This document shows positions 53,279 through 61,833 of a DNA stretch of 64,000 nucleotides, piece by piece. Location: NCBI GenBank assembly GCA_023150945.1, contig JAKLJX010000013.1:148302-212301 (forward strand), read 5' to 3'. Every line of letters begins with the position of its first letter. Position 1 is the first letter of the stretch. Under the pieces are notes generated by a model. The model was not told the origin of the DNA. It worked only from the letters and a program-made list of their open reading frames with translations, and ran no database searches. Both the position numbers and the translations under genes were made by a program. Source of the DNA: a bacterium (GTDB lineage: Bacteria > Zhuqueibacterota > Zhuqueibacteria > Zhuqueibacterales > Zhuqueibacteraceae).

Positions 53279-54262
53279 ATGACACTGACACGCACGGACG
53301 CAGTTTCCTCCTCACCGCTCTATCTCGGCCTCAACCTGCAAGCCTCTGCCCTGCAAGCCGGGTTGGGAGACGGCTTTCAAATTTCATTGAGCGATCTCGG
53401 GATTCCGCTGGACAACGTCGACAGCGCGCAAGAAGTCTTGCAGGCGCTGCGGCAGATTTTGGAAAGTGCGCGCATGATCGCAGCCGATCTCACCAGCCCC
53501 CTGGTCGCGGCCGGCCTGGCGGTGCCGGCGCATGTCCATCCCGCGCACGGCAGCTTGACGCTCTCGACCGAGCGCAATGCCATGTGGGAAGGCTTGCAGG
53601 TGGCGGGCTGGCTGCAGCAGGAACTCGGTCTGCCCGTGGCGGTGGAATCCGAAATCATTGCCGCGGCCATGGCCGAGCTGAAAGTCGGCGCGGCCCGCGG
53701 TGCAAGCGAAGTGTTGGTCGTGAAGATCGACGCCACCATCCAGGCGGCTTACTGGCATCACGGCAACTTTGTGCGCGGCGCGCAGGGATTCTTCGGCAAC
53801 CTCGGCCACCTTGCCACCGGCAACAGCGATTTGCCCTGCTCCTGCGGCCATCTCGGCTGCCTGGAGGCGAGCGCCTCGACAGATGCGATTTTGGATCGCT
53901 TCTTCGCCGCCGCGGAAGCCGCGGAGATCGAGCTGGAGGAGGGCGACATGCCGGAGACGGCAGAGGCGGTGTTTGCGCTCAGCCAGAAGCAGCATGCCAT
54001 CGCGGCCGCGGTGCTCGATGACGTTGCCTTTGATCTCGGCGCCGGCCTCGCCAGCGCGGTGAATCTGCTCAATCCGCAGAAAGTCGTCATCACCGGCGCG
54101 CCGATTTATCTGCGCCCTGAATTCTTCCAGCAGGTTGTGCGTGATGCCGGCCAGCGCATGTTGCCGGGCTGCGCCGCCGGCGTGCAAATCGTGCCGGCGA
54201 TGATCCGGGAAAATCCCGAATGCCTCGGCGCCATGATCCTGGCCAAAGAAAGATTCGGTTGA
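53279..54262 (+). CDS. ROK-family protein with lost kinase motifs
   Basis: 327 residues from ATG 53279. ROK fold with intact zinc motif: GNLGHLATG (His), CSCGHLGCLEASAS (three Cys). However, the N-terminal phosphate-1 motif (D-x-G-G-T) is replaced by LGLNLQASALQAG, and the catalytic Asp of the N-D motif is VESEIIAAAMAE. Sugar kinase activity is therefore unlikely. No helix-turn-helix lies upstream as in NagC/XylR repressors. May bind a sugar as a sensor or be a decaying kinase. No ribosome site is visible, and a repeat-derived sequence abuts the start. Confidence 0.8.
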   Translation: MTLTRTDAVSSSPLYLGLNLQASALQAGLGDGFQISLSDLGIPLDNVDSAQEVLQALRQILESARMIAADLTSPLVAAGLAVPAHVHPAHGSLTLSTERNAMWEGLQVAGWLQQELGLPVAVESEIIAAAMAELKVGAARGASEVLVVKIDATIQAAYWHHGNFVRGAQGFFGNLGHLATGNSDLPCSCGHLGCLEASASTDAILDRFFAAAEAAEIELEEGDMPETAEAVFALSQKQHAIAAAVLDDVAFDLGAGLASAVNLLNPQKVVITGAPIYLRPEFFQQVVRDAGQRMLPGCAAGVQIVPAMIRENPECLGAMILAKERFG

Positions 54263-54289
54263 TCGCTACCTAACTCGAGGAGTGTCGCT

Positions 54290-55003
54290 ATGGACCTGAC
54301 CGGCAAAGTCGCAATTGTCACCGGCGCCAGCCGCGGTATCGGCCGCGCGATCGCGCTGGGGCTGGCGCGCGCAGGCGCGCATTTGGTACTGGCTGCGCGC
54401 CAGGAGCCTTTGTTGCAGCAAGTCGCCGAACAAGCGCGCCAGCATGGCGTCGAAGCCGCAATCGTGCGCGCTGATCTGCGCGAGGAGAAGGAGATCACCA
54501 AGGTGATCGGCACCGCCCTCGAACGCTTTGGCCGCCTCGAGATTCTGGTCAACAACGCCGGCTTGGGCTATTTGAAACCGGTCGCAGATCTGACCACTGC
54601 CGAATGGGACGAAATGTTCGCCGTCAATCTGCGCGCGGTTTTTCTCGCCACGCGCGCGGCCCTGCCGCATTTGCGCCGGGCCGGCGAGAGCTTTGTCGTG
54701 AATGTGGCCTCGCTCGCCGGCAAGAACACCTTCGTCAACGGCGGCGGCTACACCGCCACCAAGTGGGGCTTGCGCGCCTTTAGCCAGTGCCTGATGCTGG
54801 AAGAGCGCAAGCACGGGCTGCGCGTGCTCACCATTTGTCCCGGTTCGGTGGACACGGAATTCGGCTCCGGTCGCGCCACCCCGCGCCCGCCGCAGCGCGA
54901 CATCATCCTTCCGGAGGATATTGTCGAGGCCATTCTGTGTGCGCTCAAACTGCCACAGCGCTCCATGATCAGCGAGATCGATCTGCGGCCTTCGAATCCC
55001 TGA
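54290..55003 (+). CDS. Short-chain dehydrogenase/reductase (FabG-like)
   Basis: 237 residues. TGASRGIGRAIALGLA (NAD(P) binding), NNAG, catalytic Ser in NVASLAGK and YTATK (Tyr-x3-Lys). Closest in style to 3-oxoacyl-ACP reductase or 3-ketoacyl-CoA-type reductases. CGAGGAG 8 nt before ATG 54290 and 27 bp after the ROK gene, so co-transcribed. The Arg after the glycine motif (ASRGIG, LAARQ) favours NADPH. Substrate not predictable from sequence. Confidence 0.9.
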   Translation: MDLTGKVAIVTGASRGIGRAIALGLARAGAHLVLAARQEPLLQQVAEQARQHGVEAAIVRADLREEKEITKVIGTALERFGRLEILVNNAGLGYLKPVADLTTAEWDEMFAVNLRAVFLATRAALPHLRRAGESFVVNVASLAGKNTFVNGGGYTATKWGLRAFSQCLMLEERKHGLRVLTICPGSVDTEFGSGRATPRPPQRDIILPEDIVEAILCALKLPQRSMISEIDLRPSNP

Positions 55004-55067
55004 GAGCACGCCAGCGCCGCCATTTTCAAAAGGACTTTGGAAGATCATTTCAAACGGACGCACAGCC

Positions 55068-56084
55068 ATGAAGCACGGATTGTTCCTTCTCATTCTTGCC
55101 CTGCCTCAGCTTTTTCCCGACGCCGGTTTTGCGCAGCGCGCTCAGCGGTTGTTCGCCGCGGTGGCGAAAAACATGAACAGCGCGGAAGACGTCGCCACGG
55201 AGAGTATGGGTCTGCTGCTGACGCCGCTCAATCACCCGCAATGGCAAATGCTCACATGGCCGGGCCTGCCCGGCCGCTGCCTCAGCCCATCCAATGCCGG
55301 TGGCTCACCCAAACTGATCGTCGGCGGACCAGCCGGCCTCTTGCGGCCTTTCACCAACCCCACCGGCTGGCGCTTGCTCACCGATTGGCAATTGACTGAA
55401 GTGCTCGACGTCGAAGTCGATCCGCTGGCGCCGCGCACGATCTATGCCGCCACTGCCAACGGCATCTTTGTGTCGACGGACAATGGCCAGGAGTGGCAGT
55501 CCCGCAGCCAGGGCTTGGCGAGCACGTTCGTCAGCCAGCTCTTGGTCGATCCGCAGCAAGCCGGCCGTTTGTTTGCCGCAACCGAAGCCGGTTTGTATGA
55601 ATCACTCAACGGCGGCCAGGACTGGCGGCTGCTCGCACTCGAAGGCATCGCCGTGCGCGCGCTGTTGCGCGAGAAGGAATCGTGGCCCGGCATCTTCTGG
55701 GTCGGCACGGAATACCACGGCCTCTATGAGAGTTTCGACGGCGCCAAAACCTTTGCCAAAGTCGACATGGATGACGACAGCAGTTCGGTCTATGCGCTCG
55801 CCGGCGGCGGCGCCAACGAACCCATTTACGCCGGGTTGTTTGCCCAAGGCCTCTATCGCGCCTCTTCGCCGGGAGAATTGTGGGAACCGGTTGCCGGCAG
55901 CCAAAGGCTGGGCACGGTGTTTTGCATTTTGCCGCTACCGGAACAACAGCTCGTTTTTGTCGGCACCTATGACCAGGGCGTGTTTCGCAGCACCGACGGC
56001 GGCCAAACCTGGCAAAGCTTCGGTCTGGAAGGTGTGCCCGTCCGCGACTTGTTGCTGGGCGACGCAAGCTGGGCCAGGCCTTAG
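55068..56084 (+). CDS. Secreted BNR/sortilin-type beta-propeller protein
   Basis: 338 residues. Signal peptide to about residue 22 (AGFAQ). Repeats of the BNR/Asp-box kind: IYAATANGIFVSTDNGQEWQSRS, LFAATEAGLYESLNGGQDWRLL, VGTEYHGLYESFDGAKTF, and FVGTYDQGVFRSTDGGQTWQSFG. Each is about 45 residues; five or so are visible, fewer than a full seven-bladed propeller, and the chain ends abruptly in LGDASWARP, so a 3' truncation is possible. Role: extracellular binding or glycoside-related; no catalytic residues identified. Confidence 0.8.
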   Translation: MKHGLFLLILALPQLFPDAGFAQRAQRLFAAVAKNMNSAEDVATESMGLLLTPLNHPQWQMLTWPGLPGRCLSPSNAGGSPKLIVGGPAGLLRPFTNPTGWRLLTDWQLTEVLDVEVDPLAPRTIYAATANGIFVSTDNGQEWQSRSQGLASTFVSQLLVDPQQAGRLFAATEAGLYESLNGGQDWRLLALEGIAVRALLREKESWPGIFWVGTEYHGLYESFDGAKTFAKVDMDDDSSSVYALAGGGANEPIYAGLFAQGLYRASSPGELWEPVAGSQRLGTVFCILPLPEQQLVFVGTYDQGVFRSTDGGQTWQSFGLEGVPVRDLLLGDASWARP

Positions 56085-56311
56085 AGCTGCAATCGCCGCT
56101 TGCGATTTTGGCCGTGTTCGCGGCCACCATTTTGGCTGTGATGTTGTTCTCATCCGCGTCCTGCCGCGGCAGGGTAACGCTTTAGGTGCGTGTGGGAGCG
56201 TGGGCATCCTGCCGGCCGACAAGCTGGCAACGTCACGTTATCCGCCGATACTTGAGGCCTCCCGCGGCCGGGCAGAAAAAAGTACCTCACCCATGGAGGA
56301 AGGAATTCCCA

Positions 56312-56869
56312 ATGTTGAATTCGAAGGTGGAGTTGAAACAAAGCGGTATTCAAGGCCTGGGTATTTTCGCCAGGGAGTTTATCGAAGCAGGCGAGATGGT
56401 GTGGTGGGAAACCGCCGAAGAACAAGCCCGGCGCTTCATTGTGAGCCGCCGGGAAATCGAAACCTGGCCGGAAGAAAAGCAACGCAATTTTCTCAAATAC
56501 GCCTATCAAATCGATGCCGGTGTCTACTACGGCCCGCGCGATACGGTGCCGCAGGACCCGGCCGACTTCACCAACCACAGTTGTGACCCCAACACCTGGT
56601 TCGTCGATGACAACGCCATGACCGCGCGTCGCGACATCACGCCCGGTGAAGAAATCACTTATGACTATGCCACCAGCGAAATCGACGACAGCTTCATGTT
56701 GGTGTGCGGCTGCGGTGCTGCCAATTGCCGCGGCATCATTCGCGGCAGCGACCATCTGCTGCCGGAATTGCAGGAGTTGTACGGCAATCACATGATGCGC
56801 CACACGCTGCGCAGCATCGCGGCCCACCGCGCGGCTGCGCAAAAGGCGAGAGTGAGCGCGGTGAAATAG
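56312..56869 (+). CDS. SET-domain protein lysine methyltransferase
   Basis: 185 residues from ATG 56312 (GGAGGAAGG upstream). SET motifs in order: GIQGLGIFAREFIEAGEMVW, then NHSCDPNTWFVDDNAM, ARRDITPGEEITYDYA, and a post-SET zinc cluster CGCGAANCRG. All residues for SAM binding (N-H) and the catalytic Tyr (YDYA) are kept. SET enzymes methylate lysine on histones in eukaryotes; in bacteria the targets are mostly unknown. Likely monocistronic, closed by the terminator at 56890. A spread-out 'GSVGILPADKLAT' repeat-like sequence lies just upstream (56185-56225). Confidence 0.9.
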   Translation: MLNSKVELKQSGIQGLGIFAREFIEAGEMVWWETAEEQARRFIVSRREIETWPEEKQRNFLKYAYQIDAGVYYGPRDTVPQDPADFTNHSCDPNTWFVDDNAMTARRDITPGEEITYDYATSEIDDSFMLVCGCGAANCRGIIRGSDHLLPELQELYGNHMMRHTLRSIAAHRAAAQKARVSAVK

Positions 56870-56889
56870 CCGGCTTCCGCATCATCATG

Positions 56890-56930
56890 ACGCCTGTCGC
56901 AAGGAACCTTGCGGCAGGCGTTTTCATTTT
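56890..56930. terminator. Strong bidirectional intrinsic terminator
   Basis: ACGCCTGTCGCAAGG-AA-CCTTGCGGCAGGCGT forms a 15-bp stem with one mismatch and a 2-nt loop, followed by TTTTCATTTT. It lies between the convergent SET gene (+) and the nucleoside-hydrolase-like gene (-). Confidence 0.9.
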
Positions 56931-57967
56931 CAGCCCAGTGCGCGGGGGAACGCGCCGGTCAGGAGTGATCGCATGGCAGCGGTCATGGCCGCGTCATAGT
57001 TCTTGGCATCCTGAACGTGCAAAATAGACCGGTCAGTGGTCGCGACAGCAAAGGACCAGCTTGTGATGGAATTTGCGTCGCATTGCACTTCTATCGGATC
57101 AAACGTAAAGACTTGCTTCCCGCCGCTGTGATCGCGCGGGATGATCTCACCCTCGGGCGTAATGGATTGACCGGCAGCATGGAAAAACCCGGCGGTACAC
57201 CACATGTTGCGGCGCAGCCGCGCCTGCGCGTTCAGCAACTCCTCATCGCTGGCGCGCAGCAGATAAGCCAGCCAGTTCGTCTGCTCAATCTTGCCGAGCG
57301 CGCAGGCAAAGTAACGTTGCGCTTTGTCACTCAAATGCGGGAGAATATCCGCCTGCAGGAAATCATACCAGGAACCGAATGCGCTCACCTGAACTTGATT
57401 GTTGATCTCCTCGAAGCAGGGCAGCCAATAAACCGGACACGGTATCCTCCAAATCGCCTGGAATGCAATTGGATCGAGTCTGACATTGTACTCCAGTTCT
57501 GCGTTTCGCGCCAGCTGACGGCTTCCCGTCCCGGCGTTCAGATAAATGCCGGCGCATTTCTCGCGAAACAATTCGGGAAACAGCGTCCCTGCGCGCGCCA
57601 CCTCCCGGCAGGAACCCGCGATGTGAATGACCACCGGCGTGGCGGCGTTCTTGAGCAATTCGACAATCATGCTCACGGCTCCGTCGTCATCGCCCGGAGG
57701 CGTTTGCTTGCAATCTCGTGCAGACGCCATCGCCAGGGGAGAGCCAATACTGCACGGCACATGCAAGCCGGTGAGATAGTTCATCTGTGCGAGCGCCACG
57801 ATATCTGGGTCGCCGCGATGGTGGGGCGGAGGATAGTCGATGACAATGCCCTTCAACTCGATGTCCCCCGCCGCGGCGAGCGCGTAGAGGCAGGCCACAT
57901 CCCAATGATCATCAGGGTCATTGGGCGGGCGAAACAGATCGGTTTGATGAATGACGGGGATGCTCAT
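56930..57967 (-). CDS. Inosine-uridine nucleoside hydrolase-like protein
   Basis: 345 residues from ATG 57967. The N-terminal calcium-site motif of the IUNH fold is seen as DPDDHWDVACLYALAAAGDIELKGIVI (canonical DxDxGxDD-x-AL), followed by VVIHIAGSCREVARA and a central NAGTGSRQLARNAELEYNVRLDP that matches the E-x-N-x2-x-D core. The signature is altered, so hydrolysis of nucleosides is probable but not certain. It is similar to URH1-type family proteins of 330-350 residues. Terminated by the hairpin at 56890. The next gene upstream on the same strand is a metacaspase, 150 bp away. Confidence 0.75.
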   Translation of the reverse strand: MSIPVIHQTDLFRPPNDPDDHWDVACLYALAAAGDIELKGIVIDYPPPHHRGDPDIVALAQMNYLTGLHVPCSIGSPLAMASARDCKQTPPGDDDGAVSMIVELLKNAATPVVIHIAGSCREVARAGTLFPELFREKCAGIYLNAGTGSRQLARNAELEYNVRLDPIAFQAIWRIPCPVYWLPCFEEINNQVQVSAFGSWYDFLQADILPHLSDKAQRYFACALGKIEQTNWLAYLLRASDEELLNAQARLRRNMWCTAGFFHAAGQSITPEGEIIPRDHSGGKQVFTFDPIEVQCDANSITSWSFAVATTDRSILHVQDAKNYDAAMTAAMRSLLTGAFPRALG

Positions 57968-58117
57968 GTCAATGTTGGGAGGTCGCTGGGCACGATGCCT
58001 CGCAGCACCATCGAGCTGCAATTCGTTTCTGAGAAACTCGCCTCGCTCGGCGGTGGCGAATGATCAAGGCAGGCGGCTCCGCTTCCCGCCGCCGGCCCAC
58101 TTCATCAGGCCGCCGCC

Positions 58118-58933
58118 TCAAGCGAACAACTTCCACTTCTTCATGCTGCTCGAGCCATAGAGATTCGGCGCTTGCGGATATTGCTGCGAGGGCAGCGCCG
58201 TGCGAATGGCCTTGAACCAGTCGGCATAGGTTGCCTGCGCCGGCAGCCCTGACAATGCCCGCAGCGCAACGAACGTAAAGGCGCCGTTCGGGCGGCCTCG
58301 GAAATAGGCATCAAAGCTGTATTCGGTATCCTGGCAGCCGGCGAGCAGCAAGGCGGCATAGCGGCCCGGCGGGCTGGAGCTGCGGAGCGCGCGCCGCACC
58401 CCCAGCTTGGCGGTCTCGCTCCTGGAGAGAAAGACGGCCGGCGGCAGAAAACGCACTTTGCGCTGCGGCGCGTGCTTGCCCGTGGTCGTCGGCGGTGTCG
58501 TTATCGGCGCAAAGCGCGCCACTGTTCCTGAGTGGCATGAATCCGAGATCATGAGAATTTTGACGCCGCGCGGCCGTTCGCTGAACAAGTCGAAGAGTTC
58601 ATCGTCGGTAATGGGCCCGTTTCTGCCGATATCGTAGGGACACAAGCACTCGTCCGTGCCGTCCGGCTCATCACCGTTTTCATCGGGCACGAATGAGCCA
58701 TGGCCGGAATACTGCACCACGATCAGATCGCCGAATTTCGCCTTGCCGACGGTTGTCTGAATCGCCGCGCGCATGGCTTTCCCGGTCGCTTGCTTGTCCA
58801 GCAGCTTCGTCACCGCAAAGCCGCGCTTGGTCAATTCCTTGGCCCAATCGTTCGCGTCATTGACGCAACCGTTGAGGTCGCTGCTGGTGCCAGGGTAATT
58901 GTTGATGCCGATGCACAACGCGTGTTTTGCCAT
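58118..58933 (-). CDS. Caspase-family (C14) cysteine peptidase, metacaspase-like
   Basis: 271 residues. p20 hallmarks: HALCIGINNYPGTSSDLNGCVNDA at the start, catalytic His78 in IVVQYSGHGS and Cys133 in ILMISDSCHSGT; an acidic DENGDEPDGTDE loop before it (possible calcium site). No signal peptide: cytoplasmic. AGGAGG about 10 nt before ATG 58933. Metacaspases cleave after Lys/Arg and take part in stress or programmed-death responses in bacteria; the chain is a bare catalytic unit. No effector or sensor gene is fused. The gene-free stretch 58934-59264 holds the palindrome at 59106-59172. Confidence 0.92.
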   Translation of the reverse strand: MAKHALCIGINNYPGTSSDLNGCVNDANDWAKELTKRGFAVTKLLDKQATGKAMRAAIQTTVGKAKFGDLIVVQYSGHGSFVPDENGDEPDGTDECLCPYDIGRNGPITDDELFDLFSERPRGVKILMISDSCHSGTVARFAPITTPPTTTGKHAPQRKVRFLPPAVFLSRSETAKLGVRRALRSSSPPGRYAALLLAGCQDTEYSFDAYFRGRPNGAFTFVALRALSGLPAQATYADWFKAIRTALPSQQYPQAPNLYGSSSMKKWKLFA

Positions 58934-59105
58934 CTTCTGCTGTCCTCCTGCTAAATGGCGAGTTTCTCTGGTTGACGTGAGTTGCGGGCGGCGCGCGGTT
59001 GATTGCGAATCCTGCGCGGATTATTGAGATTCATATTCAGCGTGACAATGCCAAGTTGGAAAACTCACAGCGTTCCGCCAATAAGTTGCAACTCAAAAAA
59101 ATCGC

Positions 59106-59172
59106 CAACTGATAGACACAAACCAACCGATGGAAAAGGGTTTTATCAGTTGGGTCGTTTCTATCAGTTGGA
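59106..59172. repeat. Intergenic palindrome with CCAACTGATAGA arms
   Basis: CCAACTGATAGACACAAACC and GGGTCGTTTCTATCAGTTGG form an inverted repeat (first 12 bp perfect) around a 20-bp centre. Part of it is similar to 37225-37262 beside repeat copy A. REP-like element, function unknown. Confidence 0.55.
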
Positions 59173-59264
59173 ATTCTTCTTTGCTTCTGATGCACCTATT
59201 TTGTTTTGTAGGAACCAACTGCCCCCTCTCCTTGCAAGAGAGGGGAATTGCAGGCATTCACTAT

Positions 59265-59900
59265 TCAAACCTTCAGCACGCCACGAAACCCCCGGGCGGC
59301 ATAGTAAGATTCCGCGCCATTGTGATATACAAAAACATGGCCGTAACGGCGATCACAAAAGAGGGCACCGCCGAGTTCGCGAATATCAGCGGGCGTCCGC
59401 ACCCAACTCGACGTTTTCGTATCGAACTTGCCGAGTTGCTGCAACGCGCGATACTGCTCTTCGGTCAAAAGCTCGATGCCCATGCCGGCAGCCATGCTCA
59501 AGGCGCTGGCCTTTGGTTTATGTTCCTTCCTTGACTCCAGCGCTTCCCGGTCGTAACAAACGCTTCTGCGGCCTTGGGGACTCTCCGCGGCACAATCATA
59601 AAAAACGAACTCGTCCGTCTTATTGTCATAACCAACAACATCCGGTTCGCCGCCGGTTCTTTCCATTTCGTGGAGAGACCACAATTTCGCGGGATTCGCT
59701 TCCAGCCTGGCCTGTACTTTGGCCCACGCCAGGCCTTCATGACGGTTCATATTCCTTTCAAAACGGATTTGCAGCACGCTGAGTAGTTCCTGGCGTTGTC
59801 CTGGCGACAGTTCCGGTCTTGCTGCCATGCCCGAAACGGAACGAGGGGCCGTGACTTCCTTCAGACCCTTGCCCTTTGTGCGCCCTGCGGTTTTGCCCAT
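59265..59900 (-). CDS. DUF4256-family protein
   Basis: 211 residues from ATG 59900, chosen for AAAGGAA at 6-7 nt; in-frame ATGs lie at 59927 and 59966. A very well conserved family with the pattern QELLSVLQIRFERNMNRH, KLWSLHEMERTGGEPDVV, EFVFYDCAAESPQGRRS, MAAGMGIELLTEEQYRALQ and GRYGHVFVYHNGAESYYAARG-like RRYGHVFVYHNGAESYY. The conserved Cys, His and Glu residues hint at an enzyme, but no function is known for the family. Standalone gene. Confidence 0.93.
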   Translation of the reverse strand: MGKTAGRTKGKGLKEVTAPRSVSGMAARPELSPGQRQELLSVLQIRFERNMNRHEGLAWAKVQARLEANPAKLWSLHEMERTGGEPDVVGYDNKTDEFVFYDCAAESPQGRRSVCYDREALESRKEHKPKASALSMAAGMGIELLTEEQYRALQQLGKFDTKTSSWVRTPADIRELGGALFCDRRYGHVFVYHNGAESYYAARGFRGVLKV

Positions 59901-60026
59901 CCGCTTTTCCTTTCTGCGATTGGTCATTACCTTTCTTTTCAAATGGATTGCTGCACTTGCAATCAAAAGAGCCGCAATTGCGGTGAACCGTCATCCAAAC
60001 AGCGATAAATCTTCTGGTCAAGCCAC

Positions 60027-60185
60027 TCAATTGACTATATGCTTCAGGGTTCCGTCGATCACACTTTTGGGAACCTGCTTGGGCTTCACCGGAATGCGAT
60101 ACCAGTGTTGCTCGCGAGCGATCCCAAAATCCCGTTTATTGTTCATGAGGGCGATCAGAAAGTCCCTTGCCGGGCTTTGTTTCAT
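60027..60185 (-). pseudogene. Truncated conserved hypothetical (52 codons)
   Basis: A short frame with a good ribosome site (GGGGTGG) encodes MKQSPARDFLIALMNNKRDF, then GIAREQHWYRIPVKP, and then diverges and stops at a TGA. The start resembles the N-terminus of a longer conserved protein family I have seen with MNN-x-R-D-x-x-I-A-x-x-x-H-W-Y-R-I-P-V. The rest of that family is missing, so this is likely the 5' remnant of a larger gene. Family unnamed and uncertain. Confidence 0.5.
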
Positions 60186-60370
60186 GATTCCACCCCTGAC
60201 TGGAAAAAGAAAAAGCTGCTTTCATGAGGATCGTCGGCAGCTTGTACGCGCAATCAAATCGTTTCCGGCCGTCTTGCCGGAGGTTCAAACGTTACGTGGG
60301 CTTGCTTATGAATCCCTATCTGCAGCGCTGCGGAGATGCGGCTTGGGTGATGGCAAGCGTGATTTGGGGC

Positions 60371-60781
60371 TTAGCGATAGCGTCGCTTGATCTCTGCCAG
60401 AGAGTTTTTCACCAACTTCTCGAGGATGGATATATCGATCTCGCTAAGCCGGCGAAAATACAAGCAGGCCTTGCCCATTCTGTGCTTGCCGAGCCTGGCC
60501 AGCAGGGCTTGCTGTTCTGGGCTACTTGCCGTCAAATAGACAACGACTTCCTTCCCCCGGGCCGCGAAGCCGGTCAGGCATGAGTCGCCTTCTCGCCCGC
60601 TTTCGTACTGGTAGTGATACATGCCGAAACCGACGATGGTCGGACCCCACATTTTCGGCTCCTGCTTGGTGATTCTCCGCAGGAGTATGACGAGAGACTC
60701 GCAGTCCTTGCGTTGCTCTGCGTTTGCGATTGCGGCGATATGCGCTTCCACGCTGGCCTCGGTTGCTTTGGTCTTGTTCAT
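60371..60781 (-). CDS. DUF1801-family protein
   Basis: 136 residues from ATG 60781 (AAAGG 9 nt upstream). Family pattern: CESLVILLRRITKQEPKMWGPTIVGFG, HYQYESGREGDSCLTGFAARGKEVVVYL, LGKHRMGKACLYFRRLSEID. DUF1801 proteins have a YdhG-like alpha/beta fold and no assigned function; they are common in genomes as single small genes. 117 bp from the membrane-protein gene upstream on the same strand. Confidence 0.88.
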   Translation of the reverse strand: MNKTKATEASVEAHIAAIANAEQRKDCESLVILLRRITKQEPKMWGPTIVGFGMYHYQYESGREGDSCLTGFAARGKEVVVYLTASSPEQQALLARLGKHRMGKACLYFRRLSEIDISILEKLVKNSLAEIKRRYR

Positions 60782-60897
60782 TGCAACTGCCTTTCGGTGC
60801 AGCCGGAGCTCCGGTTGTAAGCGTCCGCCCGCGGCCAATGCTTTCGGGTTGATGGCGGATGCGGTCTCAAAAGCCTGCTCGCACGGTTCCTGTGATT

Positions 60898-61317
60898 CTA
60901 TGTCGTGCCGAGCCTCTCAGCCAATTTGCCGCCCAGCCATGCCATGGGCAGGTAGGCACCAACCAAGTCCAGGACGGCAAACCAGACCGGCGAAGAAAGC
61001 ATGAAAACACTTGCGATGCCGCCGATCAGGAAGAACGCGCCTATTCCCAGTGCGAATTTCATTTTGTGGCTTGCCGCGAATTTACCGGCGGCAAAAGCCC
61101 CCACCAAGGTTCCCAACGCATGTGCCAGGAAGGGGAAAATGAAATGCTTGGGTTCAAACAAATGCAGCGAAGCTTTCAAGCTCTCAGAATCCGTCACCTC
61201 GACGCCGGCCGGAGGTGGGATGACCTTGCCGCTGATCGCAATCAGGCTCATGTTCACCGCGCTTCCGATTATCACCCCGGCGATAACCGCCAATACATTT
61301 CTGAGAGTTGGATTCAC
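60898..61317 (-). CDS. Four-helix small membrane protein, hypothetical
   Basis: 139 residues beginning with a GTG at 61317 and an excellent AAGGAGG 5 nt before it. Four hydrophobic helices: about 7-28 (VLAVIAGVIIGSAVNMSLIAI), 62-80 (FLAHALGTLVGAFAAGKFA), 86-106 (MKFALGIGAFFLIGGIASVF) and 110-130. Glycines are regularly spaced in each helix. Similar small integral proteins are frequent in Bacteroidota-type genomes with no known function. No charged pore-lining motif is visible. Confidence 0.78.
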   Translation of the reverse strand: MNPTLRNVLAVIAGVIIGSAVNMSLIAISGKVIPPPAGVEVTDSESLKASLHLFEPKHFIFPFLAHALGTLVGAFAAGKFAASHKMKFALGIGAFFLIGGIASVFMLSSPVWFAVLDLVGAYLPMAWLGGKLAERLGTT

Positions 61318-61596
61318 GATTCCTCCTTCCTGCGGTTAGACCCTTTTGGGAATACGACCAGCGCTGTGGAACGTGCCGCTGTGTGACTGCTCTCTGCGCA
61401 CCCGGGGCATGTCCCTGCGCCCTATTCGCCTGGCGAGCAGGCATTACAAAGAAGAAATAAGTTCAACGCAGAATTATGCGGCGGCTCACGCTGTGCTCAT
61501 TCCGGAGGTCTGTGCTGGTTATCGCGCCGCACGAATTCTTGTCTCGTTAGCGCCAGCCTTTATAGCTCGAGCCAGCCGCCTCGCTCAATTTGAATG

Positions 61597-61833
61597 TTAC
61601 GCATATTCAAACACATCCATAGGAACTGATTTCGCCGGGTGCATCTGGCCATGCACGATTCGTCGAATTCTCTCTGTCGTCTCGCGGCTAAAAGTTTTGT
61701 CCCCACACCGTGCACAGACTTTAGCTGGAATACCCTCCACCAAAACGTGCTTTCCGTTGAGTTTAAATACTTCATCAACGATTTCCTCGCGGGTCTCGTT
61801 TGAACCGCAAATATGACAATGAAACATGATCAT
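61597..61833 (-). CDS. MqsA/YgiT-type zinc-finger antitoxin (no HTH)
   Basis: 78 residues. Two CxxC pairs: CHICGSNET near the start and KVCARCGDKTFS in the middle, spaced by a short beta region (GKHVLVEGIPA). This matches the zinc-binding N-domain of MqsA antitoxins; the DNA-binding HTH present in full-length MqsA is absent. The start overlaps the toxin stop by 4 nt (ATGA), the usual coupling. It should neutralise the DUF4258 protein. Without a DNA-binding domain it cannot autoregulate in the usual way. Confidence 0.85.
   Translation of the reverse strand: MIMFHCHICGSNETREEIVDEVFKLNGKHVLVEGIPAKVCARCGDKTFSRETTERIRRIVHGQMHPAKSVPMDVFEYA

Noticed and set aside
56085..56311. In-frame continuation of the BNR propeller past its stop at 56084
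   Set aside because: Shifted frames continue but show no Asp-box repeats, so a frameshift is not supported; a true end or ancient truncation remains.
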